A DNA stretch of 64,000 nt from Mauremys mutica (GCF_020497125.1 NC_059076.1:10531951-10595950); one strand, 5' to 3'. Positions 12,146 to 23,845 are shown, numbered from the stretch's first letter. Notes: generated by a model from the sequence alone, not told the origin. Numbers and translations are program-made.

Positions 12146-12990
12146 TTATGCGTGTGCTTAAGTTTATGCTTTGAGTGGTCCCACTGACGTCAATGAAACT
12201 CACTCACATAACAAACTTAACCATGTGCTGAAGCCTTTGCAGGACCTGGGTCAAAGCTATCATGAGTCTGGATGGCAGAGAAGCTTGAGCCAACCACTAG
12301 TAATATATGATAGAAATTGCCTTCACTGACTTCAAAGTCATGCAGCCCAATTTAGAAAGATGTGTTGTTAATTGATTTCCACTTCTTTCTCTTTTCTTCT
12401 GCCTTTTCATCTCTTTGCTACTTGTAATGCTTCCCAAATTCCCAACTTGATTTTGTAATAATTAAACAATTAACTGCATTATTTATCAAGTATGCTAATA
12501 TACACTGATCTAAAAATATATCCACACATAATCAATGAGTTTAAGCACAAGTTATTGTGATCTGGATCTGGATGTAACAGATCTGTTTTTATTTAAGTCA
12601 AATATTTCAATGGCAAACACTAGGATTTGATGTCCTTTTAGTCACTGTTGCCTCCTTCTCTGGGACATAATGTTGCAGGACACAAATAATTGCATTAAGT
12701 TAGAAACACTCAAAAGCTCTAAAGATAAGTGGGCAAAAACTTTCTTCTACCATTCACATGACATATTTCAACTATGTTCTTCTATTGTAGTCAATGGGAC
12801 AGATCACCATGTAAGCAGAGAATCCTGGATTTGTGATTGTAGCCTGGAATTGAAACTTTGGGGCTGGATTGTCTATTTAACAAGACTTGCACAGTACCTT
12901 AATAGTTGTTTACTTTAAAGTATGATGTTCATTTAAGTCACTGCTACCTACGTACAACCTTAATTCCAGTTAGGTCTACATAGGTGATTA
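12146..12990. other. Unannotated A/T-rich stretch
   Basis: No gene seen. The words TGTGCTTAAG and CCACTGACGTCAATG at 12150-12210 resemble small palindromic repeats also seen at 6350-6400 and 7150-7190. Confidence 0.4.
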
Positions 12991-12993
12991 GAA

Positions 12994-13173
12994 TCATAGA
13001 ATATCATCAGGGCTGGAATGAATCTTAGTAGGTCATCTAGTCCAATCCCCTGCTCAAAGCAAGACCAATCCACAGATAGATTTTTGCCCCAGAACCCTAA
13101 ATGGCCCTCTCAAGGATTGAACTCACAACCCTGCGTTTAGTAGGCCAATGCTCAAACCAACGAGCTATCCCTA
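12994..13173 (-). mobile_element. Tortoise Pol III/SINE (Cry-type), minus strand
   Basis: On the minus strand the element starts with a tRNA-like head: an A-box region (about 13155-13171) and a B box (about 13114-13131, GGTTGTGAGTTCAATCC). A tRNA-unrelated body follows, then a CR1-like 3' tail ending at TTCTATGA (12994). This is the known layout of cryptodiran tRNA-derived SINEs mobilised by CR1 LINEs. It shows several substitutions relative to the 59379-59555 copy, so it is likely older. It is the best taxonomic marker in the window. Confidence 0.85.
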
Positions 13174-13344
13174 GGTTGGATAACAAAAAGGTGCCATTTG
13201 TTAGCTATCAGTAAGTGTTCATTTCTCAAGAACCCTGATATCAAGAAACATTTAACAAACAGTTTAACTGTATGTACAGTATGAATTAAATCCCTAACAT
13301 TTAACAGTTACATACATTCATAGATCACATCTCACAAGCTCACC

Positions 13345-13890
13345 CCTAACTAGAGCTGGGTGACACTTTTCCAGTGAATGGCTTTTTTGCCTCCCACCCC
13401 TCCAAAAATCAGTTTGGGATCGACAAGAACTATTTGTGAACTTGACCGTTTGTCAAATAGTTTTGGTCCAAAAAAGGTCTTTTCTGGGCTAGATTCACTG
13501 AGGACTTTGCTCTATTGATACAACAAGAGGAGGTGGTGTCCCCTTTACTTCCCCATCTGAGAGCGGGAGACCTGGGTTCCAGTCCCTGCTCCAGAGTAGC
13601 AACTTGAACCCAGCTCCTCTTCCTCCTCCTCCCAGATGAGTGCCCAAGCTACTGGGCAGTTGGGAATCAAAGAAGATATCCCCACCAGTGTTGTTGAAAC
13701 CACCCCTCCATCCCCCAGGCTTTTGTAGAGGGAAGTAGAATGCTTGAAATCAAAACAAAATGTTTCATTTGACCCAAACCAAGATTTCAGACTTTCCTAT
13801 TTGCCAAAAAATCCAAACCACATTTTTATTTATTCTTCAGAACTGCCAGGAAACTGAATATTCAGTTATTTGCCCAGCTCCACTCTTAAC
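13345..13890. mobile_element. MITE with AGAGCTGGG-type inverted ends
   Basis: It opens CTAGAGCTGGGTGACAC and closes TATTTGCCCAGCTCCAC, giving imperfect inverted ends (GAGCTGGGTGA versus GGAGCTGGGCAA). The interior has the AAAAT/TTTTG words of the other A/T-rich palindromic repeats here. No coding is visible. Confidence 0.5.
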
Positions 13891-14689
13891 ATAAAAACAA
13901 ATTACAGTGAATTAATATCAACATGCCACAGAAGCGAATCGTGTTAATCTATCAAATAAACTGACAATTGCATGCCAACTTGATCACTTTGCCAATCTGC
14001 TGCACCATCGAGTAATCCTTATAAGTCCCATTTCAAAGGCAAACACCACTCCTGGTATGTAGCCTAACCATTACTTTTGTTTTGCCATTTGATTAAATTT
14101 GTTCTTAAAATGATGCGGAGCATCCTGTCACTTTGATGGATTGCATTAACGGCAACAACTAATGTACTGGAAGAACGAGTGCAAGAGACAGAGTGATTTT
14201 TCTTTTAATTAGCTTGGCATGGATCATTCTGTTGTTTTCCTTTTTTCATGCTCACTGGTCTCCACACTTCATCTTTTTGTTTTGCCTCTTCAATTGTACT
14301 AGCCTCACTGATCCATAATGCACTAATGTTTCACGCAGAAAACCAGAGAAGCATAAACATCCGTTCTTGTGCTACTTTTAATACTGCTTTAATGTGGCAT
14401 AAATACCCATCATTGATGACATCTTTTGATGCATGGTGATTTCTGCAGTTCCCTCTTCTTCTGTTCTTCCCCTTCAACTCTTATTTTCCAGGAGAAACTT
14501 GCTGAGGAAGGCAAAGAAGCTGAACTGGAAAAAAATTGCTCAGTGTTCTGTGGCATCTCTTTAAACTGTATTTCACAACTGGCCATTTTACCCTTTGTCT
14601 GCTTTAAAGAAGAGATTTATTTGGAATTTTTGTTCTGCAACCTTTTGTGGGTCACACTAAAATATCCATCAGGAGGCTGGTTCAAAAGT
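13891..14689. other. Unannotated A/T-rich stretch
   Basis: No gene or repeat is recognised. The 89- and 63-codon frames have no recognisable domain. Confidence 0.45.
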
Positions 14690-15205
14690 TTGTAATAAGA
14701 TTTTCCAATTTTGACAACCCTGTTTTCTAACTGAAGTATCCCATGGGAATACACTGATTTTGGTGGAAATTTTCCTTGAGAAAATTTTAAAGTGTTTTCT
14801 TTTAGTGTATCAACCCAAAAGTCCCATGAAGCACTGCAGGGGCTCAGCCACAGGCACAGACCCCCATGCATCATGGGAAATGTAGTCTACCAGAGAGCAA
14901 AAGGCAGAGGGAAGAATGGGGTTATGAGAGACCTCAAACTGCAACTCTGACTAAACATTGCAGTAGCTCAGGAGGATGCAGTGATTAATATGAATGGAGT
15001 TGAAACGAAAGTGTTTCCTTTCGATAATGTCAAAAACGTTTTGTTTCAATTGCACATGTCAAAATAAAAACATTGACATTTCTAAATTGTTCTGCCAAAA
15101 GCGGATGTTTTCATTGCTCAGCCTGATGCAGAATGAAAACAAGTGTTGAAATATAGGAATTTTGCACAGGACAGAACCTCCATCTTTTGATCAGCTCTAG
15201 CCACC
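14690..15205. mobile_element. A/T-rich MITE with internal CATGGGAAATGTAGTC word
   Basis: Words like GGTTCAAAAGTTTG on the left and TTTTGATCAGCTCTAG on the right suggest opposed ends, with AAAATTTT-rich inverted segments between. The conserved-looking word ATCATGGGAAATGTAGTCTA (from 14871) has a counterpart near 49145 (GACTATGTTTCCCACAG). It is inactive and non-coding. Confidence 0.5.
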
Positions 15206-15239
15206 TTCTAATCAGGCTCACCTGACCCACCAGGTGCCC

Positions 15240-15590
15240 AAAAAACTAAAGGGCAGATCCTCAACTGGTAAAAATCAGTATCACTTCAATGAAGTCACGG
15301 GAGCTGCATTGATTTATACCAGTTGTGAAGCTGGAGCCCAAGTATCAGCACTGCCTCCCCCCTCTCAGATAAAAACCTCCTTAAAGAATGTCTTCCACAT
15401 CTTTAGACAATCACTCACAGAAGCAAAAACGATCAAGGTACAAGGCATTTGCAAAGGTTAATGGCGTTAACTTTCTGGAGTTGCTGACACAAAAGTTAAA
15501 TTAGGTCCTGTGGCCAAATTCTGTTAGTTGCACCAGTATAAATCTGGAGTTAATCCATTGAAGTCATTTACACTAGAGTGAATAAGATCA
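15240..15590. repeat. Palindromic CTGGTGTAAATC / TTGAAGTCA repeats
   Basis: Two segments (15250-15330 and 15515-15590) carry the paired words ACTGGTAAAAATCAG, CAATGAAGTCA and TATACCAGTTG. The same vocabulary recurs near 41100-41340, 51420-51500, 55145-55250, 57720-57760 and 59815-59900. This suggests a very old palindromic MITE family. Confidence 0.5.
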
Positions 15591-15630
15591 GAACGTGGCT
15601 CTTTACTGCTGTTATATACCTCAAAGATAC

Positions 15631-16339
15631 CTTCCACTCAGGGCCGGCTCTAGGCACCAGCGCTCCAAGCATGTGCTTGGGGTGGCACTTTCCAAGGGGC
15701 AGCATGCCGGCTCCTTTTCCTTTTTTGGGGGGGGGGGAGACGCTTAGGGCACAAACAAGCCGGGAGCCGGCCCTGAGCGGAGGTGAGCTGCGGTGGTGGG
15801 GGGCAGGGGAGGGCTGCAGGAAGTAACCCTGGTGGGGGGGGGGGGCAGAGGAACCGCTCCTCCCCTAGCTCACCTCTGCTCCATTGTCGTCTGCTCCCCT
15901 GAGCGCGCCGACACCACTCCGCTTCTCCCCCCTCCCTCCCAGGCTTGCCGCGTGGTTCAGCTGTTTTGTGGCAAGCCTGGGAGGGAGGAGGGAGAAGCGG
16001 AGTGGCGGCAGCGCGCTCAGGGGAGCAGGCGGAGCGGAGGTGAGCTGCGGCGGCGGTGGGGCCACAGGAAGTAAACCTGGGGGGGGCAGATGAACCACTC
16101 CCCCCAGCTCACCTCCGCCTCCTTCCCCGAGCGCGCCGCCGCTCTGCTTCTCCCCCCTCCCTCCCAGGTTTAAGGGAGGGAGAGGTAGGAGGGGAAATGC
16201 AGCACGCCCAGGGGAGGAGGCGGGGCTGGAGATTTGGGGAAGGGGTTGGAATGGGGTGGAGTTGGGGCAGGGCCGGGGGGTGTGGGAAAAATTTTTTCCT
16301 TGGGGCGGCAAAAAACTTGGAGCCAGCCCTGCTTCCACT
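15631..16339. mobile_element. Complete GC-rich non-autonomous hAT element with 8-bp TSD
   Basis: The element is 15639-16331. It starts CAGGGCCGGCTCTAGGCACC; its right end read on the minus strand starts CAGGGCTGGCTCCAAG. A perfect 8-bp duplication CTTCCACT (15631-15638 and 16332-16339) flanks it. The interior is very GC- and CpG-rich with internal hairpins around GAGCGCGCC words and purine/pyrimidine blocks. Several overlapping open frames result from this composition (for example 15865-16338 minus), and none resembles a protein family. Confidence 0.92.
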
Positions 16340-16494
16340 CTTTCATCAGTAACTTTTGTCTTAGCCTCTAAAATCTTACAGGATCACAATCACAGCAAGG
16401 GATGCTAAGGAAATAGGCCATGAGCAACCCAGGAAAAGTTCCCCACAGACGTTTGTTTTAACAGGGGATGCAGTTTTACTGGTAGATGGGGGAA

Positions 16495-16723
16495 ATTCTA
16501 ACCAGGGGCGGCTCCAGGCACCAGCGCGCCAAGCGCGTGCTTGGGGCGGCACGCCGCAGGGGGCGCTCTGCCGGCGCCACGAGCGCGGCAGGCGGCTCCG
16601 GTGGACCTCCCGCAGACGTGCCTGCGGAGGGTCCGCTGGTCCTGCGGCTCCGGCAGAGCACCCTCCGTGGCGTGCCGCCGTGCTTGGGGCGGTGAAATGG
16701 TTAGAGCCGCCCCTGATTCTAAC
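16495..16723. mobile_element. Complete 213-bp hAT MITE with 8-bp TSD
   Basis: The element is 16503-16715. It starts CAGGGGCGGCTCCAGGCACC, and its right end on the minus strand starts CAGGGGCGGCTCTAACC. It is flanked by a perfect 8-bp duplication ATTCTAAC (16495-16502 and 16716-16723). Its termini resemble those of the element ending at 16331, so both probably used related transposases. The interior is GC-rich and hairpin-prone. Confidence 0.93.
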
Positions 16724-16785
16724 AAATTAGCATCCTGTACATGTTCAGGTTTCTCCCCTAACATTCCTTTCTCTAATCCACTACG

Positions 16786-16885
16786 GTACATGCGAAGTGG
16801 GTATTCACCCACGAAAGCTCATGCTCCAATACATCTGTTAGTCTATAAGGTGCCACAGGACTCTTTGCTGCTTTTACAGTACATG
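16786..16885 (+). mobile_element. 86-bp Penelope-like terminal unit with TSD
   Basis: The inserted unit is 16793-16878. It starts CGAAGTGGGTATTCACCCAC, continues through GAAAGCTCATGC, GTTAGTCTATAAGGTGCC and ends TTTGCTGCTTTTACA. It matches the 3' end of the full PLE at 28414-28500. A 7-bp duplication GTACATG (16786-16792 and 16879-16885) flanks it. It keeps hammerhead-like stem II and the GAAA box but starts inside the first core box. Confidence 0.8.
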
Positions 16886-19300
16886 ACAAAATTCTCCAAT
16901 TCGCCCACAAAGAACAGGTAAGCTCAAAATTAGGCCCTCTTACTCATACCGGTGAGCAGTTGCTCATACAAGTAATCCCCTTGGGCTCACAATCTCACCC
17001 ATAATGAGTGAGTTAATTGTTCCGAATTCCTTCTGAGAGCCTAACTCCGATATCTGGCAGCTTGTCGCATGTACTACAGTTGGCAAATGTATTTATTTTG
17101 CCCAAGGCACACCCAGCAATGATCCATTAATTGAGTTCCATTTAGAGATGCCAGTGAGTGAAGGCCCTGCAATTTAAGCAATGCTGCTTTCTGTAACACT
17201 GCCTTCAGACACAGTAACATTCACTCATTGACGGAAATATTCATTGCTTCGCATTTCTTTGTATTGATGCAAGGTCCAGAATGAGGGCAATTAAAGCACC
17301 TACAGATCTTCACGTGGGATCATTCCCATTTGCTTTGGCTGCTTCGCAAAGGCAGTATCCCATCTTTGACCCCAGAATTGACAAGTCTTGTAATTAATAG
17401 TTAATCCAGTCTCCAGAGTATTAGACCATTTGCTGCTGGGGATACTGTAAACCGTTTCAAGTTGAAGAGGGTCATTGATTGCATAGTAAGTGGTTCCAGG
17501 AATCCAATTTTCAAAGAAAGTAACAGAGTTGTTGATTACTACATTCCTGGATATTGCAGCGGATTGCAAGTAATACTCCCAACCCGGCTTCTCAGGGCTT
17601 GGGACAGCTCTGCAGAGCTCTGTGCTCTGTTTGGAAGTTCCTGCAAAATTAAAGAGCTGCACAGCTCCAGGCACATTGTAGCACATTGCTCCTCACTCAG
17701 CATCAGACCCTACCTCTGCCTCAGTTTCCTCACTCTCACATAAATCAGTGGGCCTCCTCAGTAGCCAGTGCACCAACGAAGCTTCCACCAGTCTCAGTTT
17801 TTTCTTCCCCTTTCCCAGAGATGTGTTTATTGGTCACATGCAGTTCAACATCCATCAGAACTGGTAACCCAGGTCCTGCCACCTGGCCCAACTTAAGGCC
17901 GCTGCCTCAGAAGGATTCTGCTGCTGTCTACACAACAGATATCCCTAATCAGGTCTTCCACCCAACTGGAAGGTCTTCCTACTTCCAATGTCCTCCCCTT
18001 GATCTCCTAAAGTAGACTCCCTGCAGTTCTCCCACTCATATAGAGCACCCATCCACAGGCCTCCTCTCCCTGAATTTCTGTTAAGTTCTCTCCAGCAGCC
18101 TGTGGTTCAAGCTAATTTTCCCAGCAGACTTATCTTCAGTCACCAATCTCCTTTACCTGGGGAGGCAAGCTATGTCTGGCACAGGGGCAGCTGAACCCCT
18201 CTGCCACCCTTAAAGAGCAGACCACCCTGGGACAGAAATCAGCCAAATGGCAGTGACACTAAGGTGGAGACTAGGGTGGGTTGAAAAGTGTTTAACGTCC
18301 AACAAAAATAAAAGGATTTTTTTTTCATAAGAACATCTCAGCTTTTCAGCCAGTTCATGTGGAGACACAGGATCAGAGAAGATGGAACACACTTGCCCTG
18401 TCAGGTCCCCACTGGGGAACGCCAGCTGATGCTGACAGGCCTAATGTTTTCAAAGGCTGTTAATGGGGTTTCTAGGTCTTCAGGTGACAAATGGAAGCTC
18501 GCACAGTATAAAGATTGAGCTCTTCGACCCAGGCCTATGTTCCAGATTATAGTAGCTGCAGTTGGAAGAACTGCTAAGGAATTTAAATGCTGGGAGAGCT
18601 GCAAGGTATTGGTGGGGATTCTACCCCTCCATGCCCTCGGTGCTGTTGTGGCAATGTACAGGGACCAGAAAGGACTCTTTGCTCATCAGAAGAGAATTTC
18701 CCCACACCAGCATTGTGTTCGGCTTCCCTAGTTCCCTGGCACAGGACCAGACCCTGCTTTCCAGGGCGTGTCAGGGTGAGAAAGGGCATATGAGGGCGGA
18801 GAGAGGCTGGGATGCCCTGTGGAGATTCGGGGCAGTGCTGTTGCCCATACACAGCTGGGGATGGGCTGCTGTAAGTTAGGCCCCAGTGCTACCCACGTTG
18901 TGACAGGAACCCCTGAAAAAAAGCACAGAAGCCACTTTAGCCCTGCACCCCTCCCTTGGGCTTGGGTCTGCGTGCTGCACCTCAGAGACACTGCATACAA
19001 CACCCCCCAATCGCTAACCCACGTCCCCACCACCAGATCCTTTTCCCTTCAGAGCAGGAACTGCACTAGAACTCAGCTGGGTGCTCCCACGGCCTTGGGC
19101 GTGCTGCACAAGTGGCACTGAGGAGCCTTCCTTTCACAGGGGACATTGCCTAGTGTGAGGGCCCTTTGTTATGAGACGTCTTATCTGTAGGGAGTGCCCC
19201 CAGAACCGCGGCCAAGATTTTCCAAAAGAAGAGCCGGAAGTTAGACTCTTGACCCCATATTTTGTAAATTCTACCCTAAAAGCCTCCCTTTAGGCTCCGG
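16886..19300. other. Unannotated stretch
   Basis: No gene is supported. A 128-codon minus-strand frame (17300-17686) is discussed in the findings. The 17700-18200 part is pyrimidine-rich and may hold a decayed LTR, but no termini are visible. Confidence 0.45.
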
Positions 19301-19979
19301 TGCCAAAGAGTGACTCACTGACTGGAGCACCTCCTCATGGCTTGGTAGCAGACTCTCCTCTTCCAGTGACCCCTGCTACACCTGCTCTAGCCTGCAGTGG
19401 TCTGCCTCTTCTTGTGACAGCCCTCCGTCCAAGTCCTTTATGGTCCCATTCCCCCCACTTCCCAGGGTAACAAAGTCTGCCAACAAATAGTCCAATGACC
19501 TTGTGTTAGGTCTTTGACCCCTGACTCTGGGCCCACTGGTTTTGATGCCCCTTGTCTCTGGGCTTTCAGTACTCCTTACCCCTTGAATCAGGGGGGTTCA
19601 CACCCTTTCTCAGTGGCTGGCAGGGAAATCCAGGCACTCCTACTCTGGGTTCCACTCCTACAGAGAGCAGCCAGGGTCTGCTCAGACTCCTTCCTGCTTC
19701 CCTTGACTTCTTCCTTCGCTGGGAGGATCCCAAGGCCAATTCTCTTTGAGCTTCCTTCTCCTTCTGTCCTGAAACCCTTCTTTTAGATTAGTCGCCCAAG
19801 GTCTCCTCCTTAATTGAGCCCGACGTGCCCTGTAGTTGCCACAAGGTATTCTAGCTCAGTTCTCCAGCTCCCCTGAACCCATTCAGTGTGGGGTATACTC
19901 TCCAGCATAGCCTATTTTTTGTTTTAAAAAAAAGAGGACTTTACATGCACAGTCTCCTCATAACTACTTAGCCCTGTCA
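19301..19979 (+). mobile_element. Decayed LTR-like repeat
   Basis: It begins TGCCAAAGAGTGACTCACTG and ends near GCCCTGTCA. The middle has CTCAGTGGCTGGCAGGGAAATCCAGG words shared (in similar form) with the LTR-like elements at 22200, 37090, 41790 and 61590. Terminal duplication is not evident. The assignment rests on shared internal words. Confidence 0.5.
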
Positions 19980-20875
19980 CATTAGAAAACAAAGGGAACA
20001 TCAGACTTCTTCCCGGGGTGGAAAACGCAGCAAGTTTTCCCTCAGAATATCAGACTTGCACAGCTTTGCATTTCATCTGACGCAATTCACTCCCAGCGCT
20101 GCAGCCAGCCACCGACGTCAGTGGAAATAATCAGATATGTGTACTCTACATCTATGGAGAAAGGCACAGGAGGCCCCCTGTACCTCTGTGAAGGCATCAG
20201 GAGTGGCTTCAATCTGACCACTATGGTCCAACTCACGAGGACCCTGGCCTGTCACTGAACATCCCGGGTGCCCCTCCCCATCTGCTCTCCTCTCCCAGGT
20301 CTTACAATTAGTTTTGTACATTAGGAACAGCAGCACCCTTCTGTCCCTCGTGAGTTGCTCTAAATCCCAGCCTTGTTTTGAGCACGTGCCAGGGCATTTC
20401 GTACCAGAAAAGGGGGCTGTTTTAAGAAATGGGAAGTGAAGGCGGAGCAGTGGAATGACTTGACTGAATTACAAATCAAACCTTTCACTAAGACGCTTGG
20501 AATGAAATCAAACAATTGCTATTTCTCTTTTCCTTCTTCTAAGCGCTCACTTCTCCTATGCTGTGAGGCAGCAGCGCCCTCTCATGGGCAGATACATTAT
20601 TCAAAAGCTTGTGAGTCCTCCCATGTTCTGCTCTGCTATTATGTATATTTCCATAAGCAGGAGCAAACAGGAATTCAATGGGAATTATCCTTCTCACTGC
20701 TGAATTGGCAGCCTATTTGTTTGCTTGTCAGGCTTTGCTCATCTATTCTTGCGTGCATGCAGGGGAGGAAACAGCATTTCAGTTATTGATTTTTCTTTAA
20801 AGCATCTAATATTTTATTCTGAAAGCCAATATTTTCATATTAAGAAAACTCAAGCACTTAAATACACACTGAGAC
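19980..20875. other. Unannotated stretch
   Basis: No gene or repeat is recognised. The 117-codon plus-strand frame at 20436-20789 lacks any domain I recognise. Confidence 0.45.
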
Positions 20876-20945
20876 TGAGATTTTCAAAGGAGCCTAAGGG
20901 AATTAGGCATTCAAATCACATGGGTGCCCAACTCCCTTAGGCACC
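20876..20945. repeat. Left part of a palindromic MITE split by a solo LTR
   Basis: The sequence has GAGATTTTCAAAGGAGCCTA followed by inverted words up to CCCTTAGGCACC. Its expected complement, GCACCTTTAAAAATCTCAG, resumes at 21631, beyond the LTR. This is an old self-complementary repeat that served as the LTR insertion target. Confidence 0.75.
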
Positions 20946-21635
20946 TGTAGACAAGCGGACTCACCCCTGCGGCGCCTCCTGCTGGTGTCTTCCAGGAATT
21001 AGCTTGATTCAGCTCTGGAGCGCCCTCTGCTGGGCGGTGATCCACCTGTCCTCTGGCCCCCATGTCCCTCCCTGGACCTGGTGTCCTTTTACATGGGGTG
21101 CTGCCCCCTGGCAGTAACCCCTTTCTCTCAGGGTCTCCCCTCCCCAGGGAAACCCCCACCCACTATCCCCACCTTGCCCCAGTATATGGCTACTGCCAGT
21201 CATTGTCTAGCCCCGCGCCCTGGGGCAGACTGCAGTATCAGCCACTCATCACTGGCAAGGAGGGTTTGGACCTGCTGCCCTGGCCTACCCCTGGGGTGAC
21301 CCCTGCAACCTCCAGTACCTGTTGGCCCAATGCTAGGCCACAGCCTGGGGCTTTCCAGGCTGGAGCTCCCCAGCTCCTCTGCCTTTCCCCAGCCCTGCTT
21401 CACTCAGGTACCCTGTGTCCAGCTCCCTGCAGCCAGGCCCATTTCCTCTGCCTGTAGAGGGAAGACTCCTGGCCTTCTTATAAGGCCCTGTTGCTCAGTT
21501 TGGGGTGTGGCCCCTGCTGCAGCCACTTCCCCCAATCAGTGCAGCCTAAAAGATGCTTTCTCCAGCCACAGCCCCCTCCCAGGGCTGTTTTTAACCCTTC
21601 AGGGCAGGAGCAGGGGTCCACCCTGCTACAGCACC
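20941..21635 (+). mobile_element. Solo LTR (685 bp) with 5-bp TSD
   Basis: The element is 20946-21630, starting TGTAGACAAGCGGACTCACC and ending GTCCACCCTGCTACA, that is TG...CA. A perfect 5-bp duplication GCACC (20941-20945 and 21631-21635) flanks it, as expected for retroviral or LTR-retrotransposon integration. A TATA-like word CTTATAAGG at about 21476-21484 in the 3' half fits a promoter in the U3 region. No internal gag/pol sequence is adjacent, so it is a solo LTR left by recombination. Confidence 0.88.
21476..21484 (+). promoter_or_regulatory. Candidate LTR TATA box
   Basis: The word CTTATAAGG lies in the solo LTR about 150 bp before its 3' end. Its equivalent in the LTR at 36737-37526 is TTTATATATGG (37396-37406), about 130 bp before the 3' end. 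The shared placement supports a promoter role, now presumably decayed. Confidence 0.5.
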
Positions 21636-21704
21636 TTTAAAAATCTCAGACTTGGGCATCTACTTGGAAGTGTCCTAAGAATGATGAGCACTTGCCCCTT
21701 CAAG

Positions 21705-22085
21705 TGACCAGATGCCCCCTCTTCCAACAGCCTGTCCTGGAAATTTGAGTCTTTAAACCAGGAACCCACATGTCCCATTTTAGAGTCAGCAGCTTCCCTC
21801 ACTCTCAATAGCGGGCACTGTGAATTCTCCCCAGTCCTTAGGGAGGGCAGCCATAGGGTGCCATGACAGCACTGCTAGCTAGCCACTGTTTCCAGGGCCC
21901 AGTGGGTGGCCCAACACTGCCAGGCCAGAAAAGCAGGGCCCAGCTAGCAGTACCAGTATCAACCCAGCATGCAGGGAAGAGGCAAGCCTGGCTAACAGGC
22001 TCCCCCTTTTGATCATCTGGTCACCTTGTGCATTCCCTGGGGTATTCCACAATCTTTTCTGCTGCACAGACTTCCAGGGTAACAA
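21705..22085. other. Unannotated stretch
   Basis: Nothing recognised. Confidence 0.4.
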
Positions 22086-22089
22086 TGAC

Positions 22090-22720
22090 CAACACAAAAT
22101 CCAGTGTCCTTACATCTGGTCCCTAGCCCCAACTCTTGGGATTGTGCCCCTTACAGCCTCCCCTCAGGGTTCTCAGTCCTTTTTCCACACCACCTTCCCA
22201 GTGCCTGGTAGGGGAACCCAGGCCCTTCCTCTATGCTGGGTCCCAGTCTAGGGACTGTCAGACGAGCAGCCACCGTCTGTTCCATCAAACACCTTGTTGC
22301 TGCCTCCCTGGGCTCCGTCCTGCCATCAGCAGTTCTCCAGGCCTTTCCCCAGCCCCTTCCTGGGCTCTGTGCAATGATCAGAGCCTCCTGGGCTTCTCCC
22401 CAGAGGTCCTGCCCCTGTGTAAGGCTCAGCCACAGGAGCTTTACCAGTCCTGAGTCTTGCAGGCATATCTCCCCACATGGCTTTCTCCTCACTCTGCAGG
22501 AGCCTTCCTGTTCCCTAGAAAGGCAGGTGCACCAAACATGCCCAGTAGCGTCTTTCCCATGAGGCTCTCCTCTCCCACTCCCAACATGGAAGGCCAGGGC
22601 TGGGAGGACTCCTGGATGTTTCTCCTAAGTGAGGAGCCTGCAAGGTCAGCCCAGCAGTAGCTCTCCTGCAGGAGCCCTGATCCACCCTCTGCTTCCTTGG
22701 GCTGGTCTAGTCCTACGAGG
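22090..22720 (+). mobile_element. LTR-like repeat, ends not defined
   Basis: It shares the word order CTTCCCAGTGCCTGGTAGGGGAACCCAGGCCC, then TGCTGGGTCCCAGTCTAGGGAC, with elements at 37090 and 61590. These are long matches read by eye. The terminal TG and CA cannot be placed, so the copy is truncated or decayed. Confidence 0.5.
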
Positions 22721-23650
22721 CAGAATGAGTAGACAGCGACTCAGAGCTCCACTTGTGCTCCACAGCCCCGTGGGTTTCCCAGGGGACAAGACTACTAGGA
22801 AAACTTCTGGCTGACTGGTGGCTCAGTCCAGGCCCAGCAAGATTCCACATATTGCCAAGTTTAGAAGAGCAGCAATGCACTGGGTGCAGGACCATACCTC
22901 CCAAGCGAATCACCTCTAGGGCTCCCCACCACTCCTTTCCCAGCAGCTACTGATGTAGGAGCCATTCCAGCAAGGAGAACCAGCCCTGGCCACCTCGCTG
23001 CCTACTCCGGTTTGGCCCTATTCCCCACAATTCATTGATGGGGCACTTAGGGCCGAACCTGACTGGGCAGTGGGGTGGTCCGCACTGCTCATACCCTTGC
23101 TGGGGCTGTATTGGGGATTGCAGCTCCAGCTCCCACTGTGCCTGTGGGAACACATGTAGAGGGGCTGCACATGCCTGAAGGAAAGAGAAACCCCATGAAG
23201 CCGCTGCCCTTACCCTGCCCTTTTCCATGAGCATCACGGAAGCTCATCTGAAAGTTTAAAGTAGCAAGGTTACTGTGGGAAATTTTCTTCAGCTGGGATG
23301 AGAGGTGTGGGGAGTAAAAAGCAGGACAGCCCCATGAAACCCAAGACTGTGGGGAGGTCTGCTAGGAAAATTTCTTTGGGATTAAAGCAGCGTTGCCAAT
23401 TCTTACGCTTTTATTGTGAATCTTGTGATAGCCATCTTAAAATCCCTGTACCTGGATTCGGTAAGAAACCTGGATTCCATTTGTTTGTTTAAAAAGGAGT
23501 TCTCTAGGCCTTGTGGTTGCAGAGGAAAGCTGGAAGATGTGCTGAGTGCAGAACAAAGTACTACTCAGTGAAAGTAAATGTGGCAGAAATTTGCCCTTTG
23601 TTAAAATTTGGTAGAAAATAAAACTATGTTAAGAGAAGGCGTGCTATCTG
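22721..23650. other. Unannotated stretch
   Basis: No gene or clear repeat recognised. Confidence 0.4.
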
Positions 23651-23654
23651 CAAC

Positions 23655-23845
23655 GTGAAATTGGGAAGAAGGGTTCTGGAGTTCCGTTCCTCATTCTGCC
23701 ACTGATATGCATGACATTAGTCAAGTCACAGAACCTGTGCCTCATTTTCTCCAGAAGGAAAACTGGAAGAACATTACTTCATTATACTGTTGGGAAATAG
23801 TTATCTTTAATTCATGTCTGTACAAGCGCTTTAAAATCCTCAGTT
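23655..23845 (+). repeat. MIR-type SINE relic (plus strand)
   Basis: The order CCTCATTCTGCCACTGA, GTCAAGTCACAGAACC, GTGCCTCATTTTCTCC follows the MIR layout in the plus direction. The tRNA-like head is largely lost. It lies immediately upstream of the antisense CR1 tail that starts at about 23850. Confidence 0.65.

Noticed and set aside
15865..16338. 157-codon minus-strand Pro-rich frame
   Set aside because: It lies within the GC-rich hAT element 15639-16331 and is a product of base composition.
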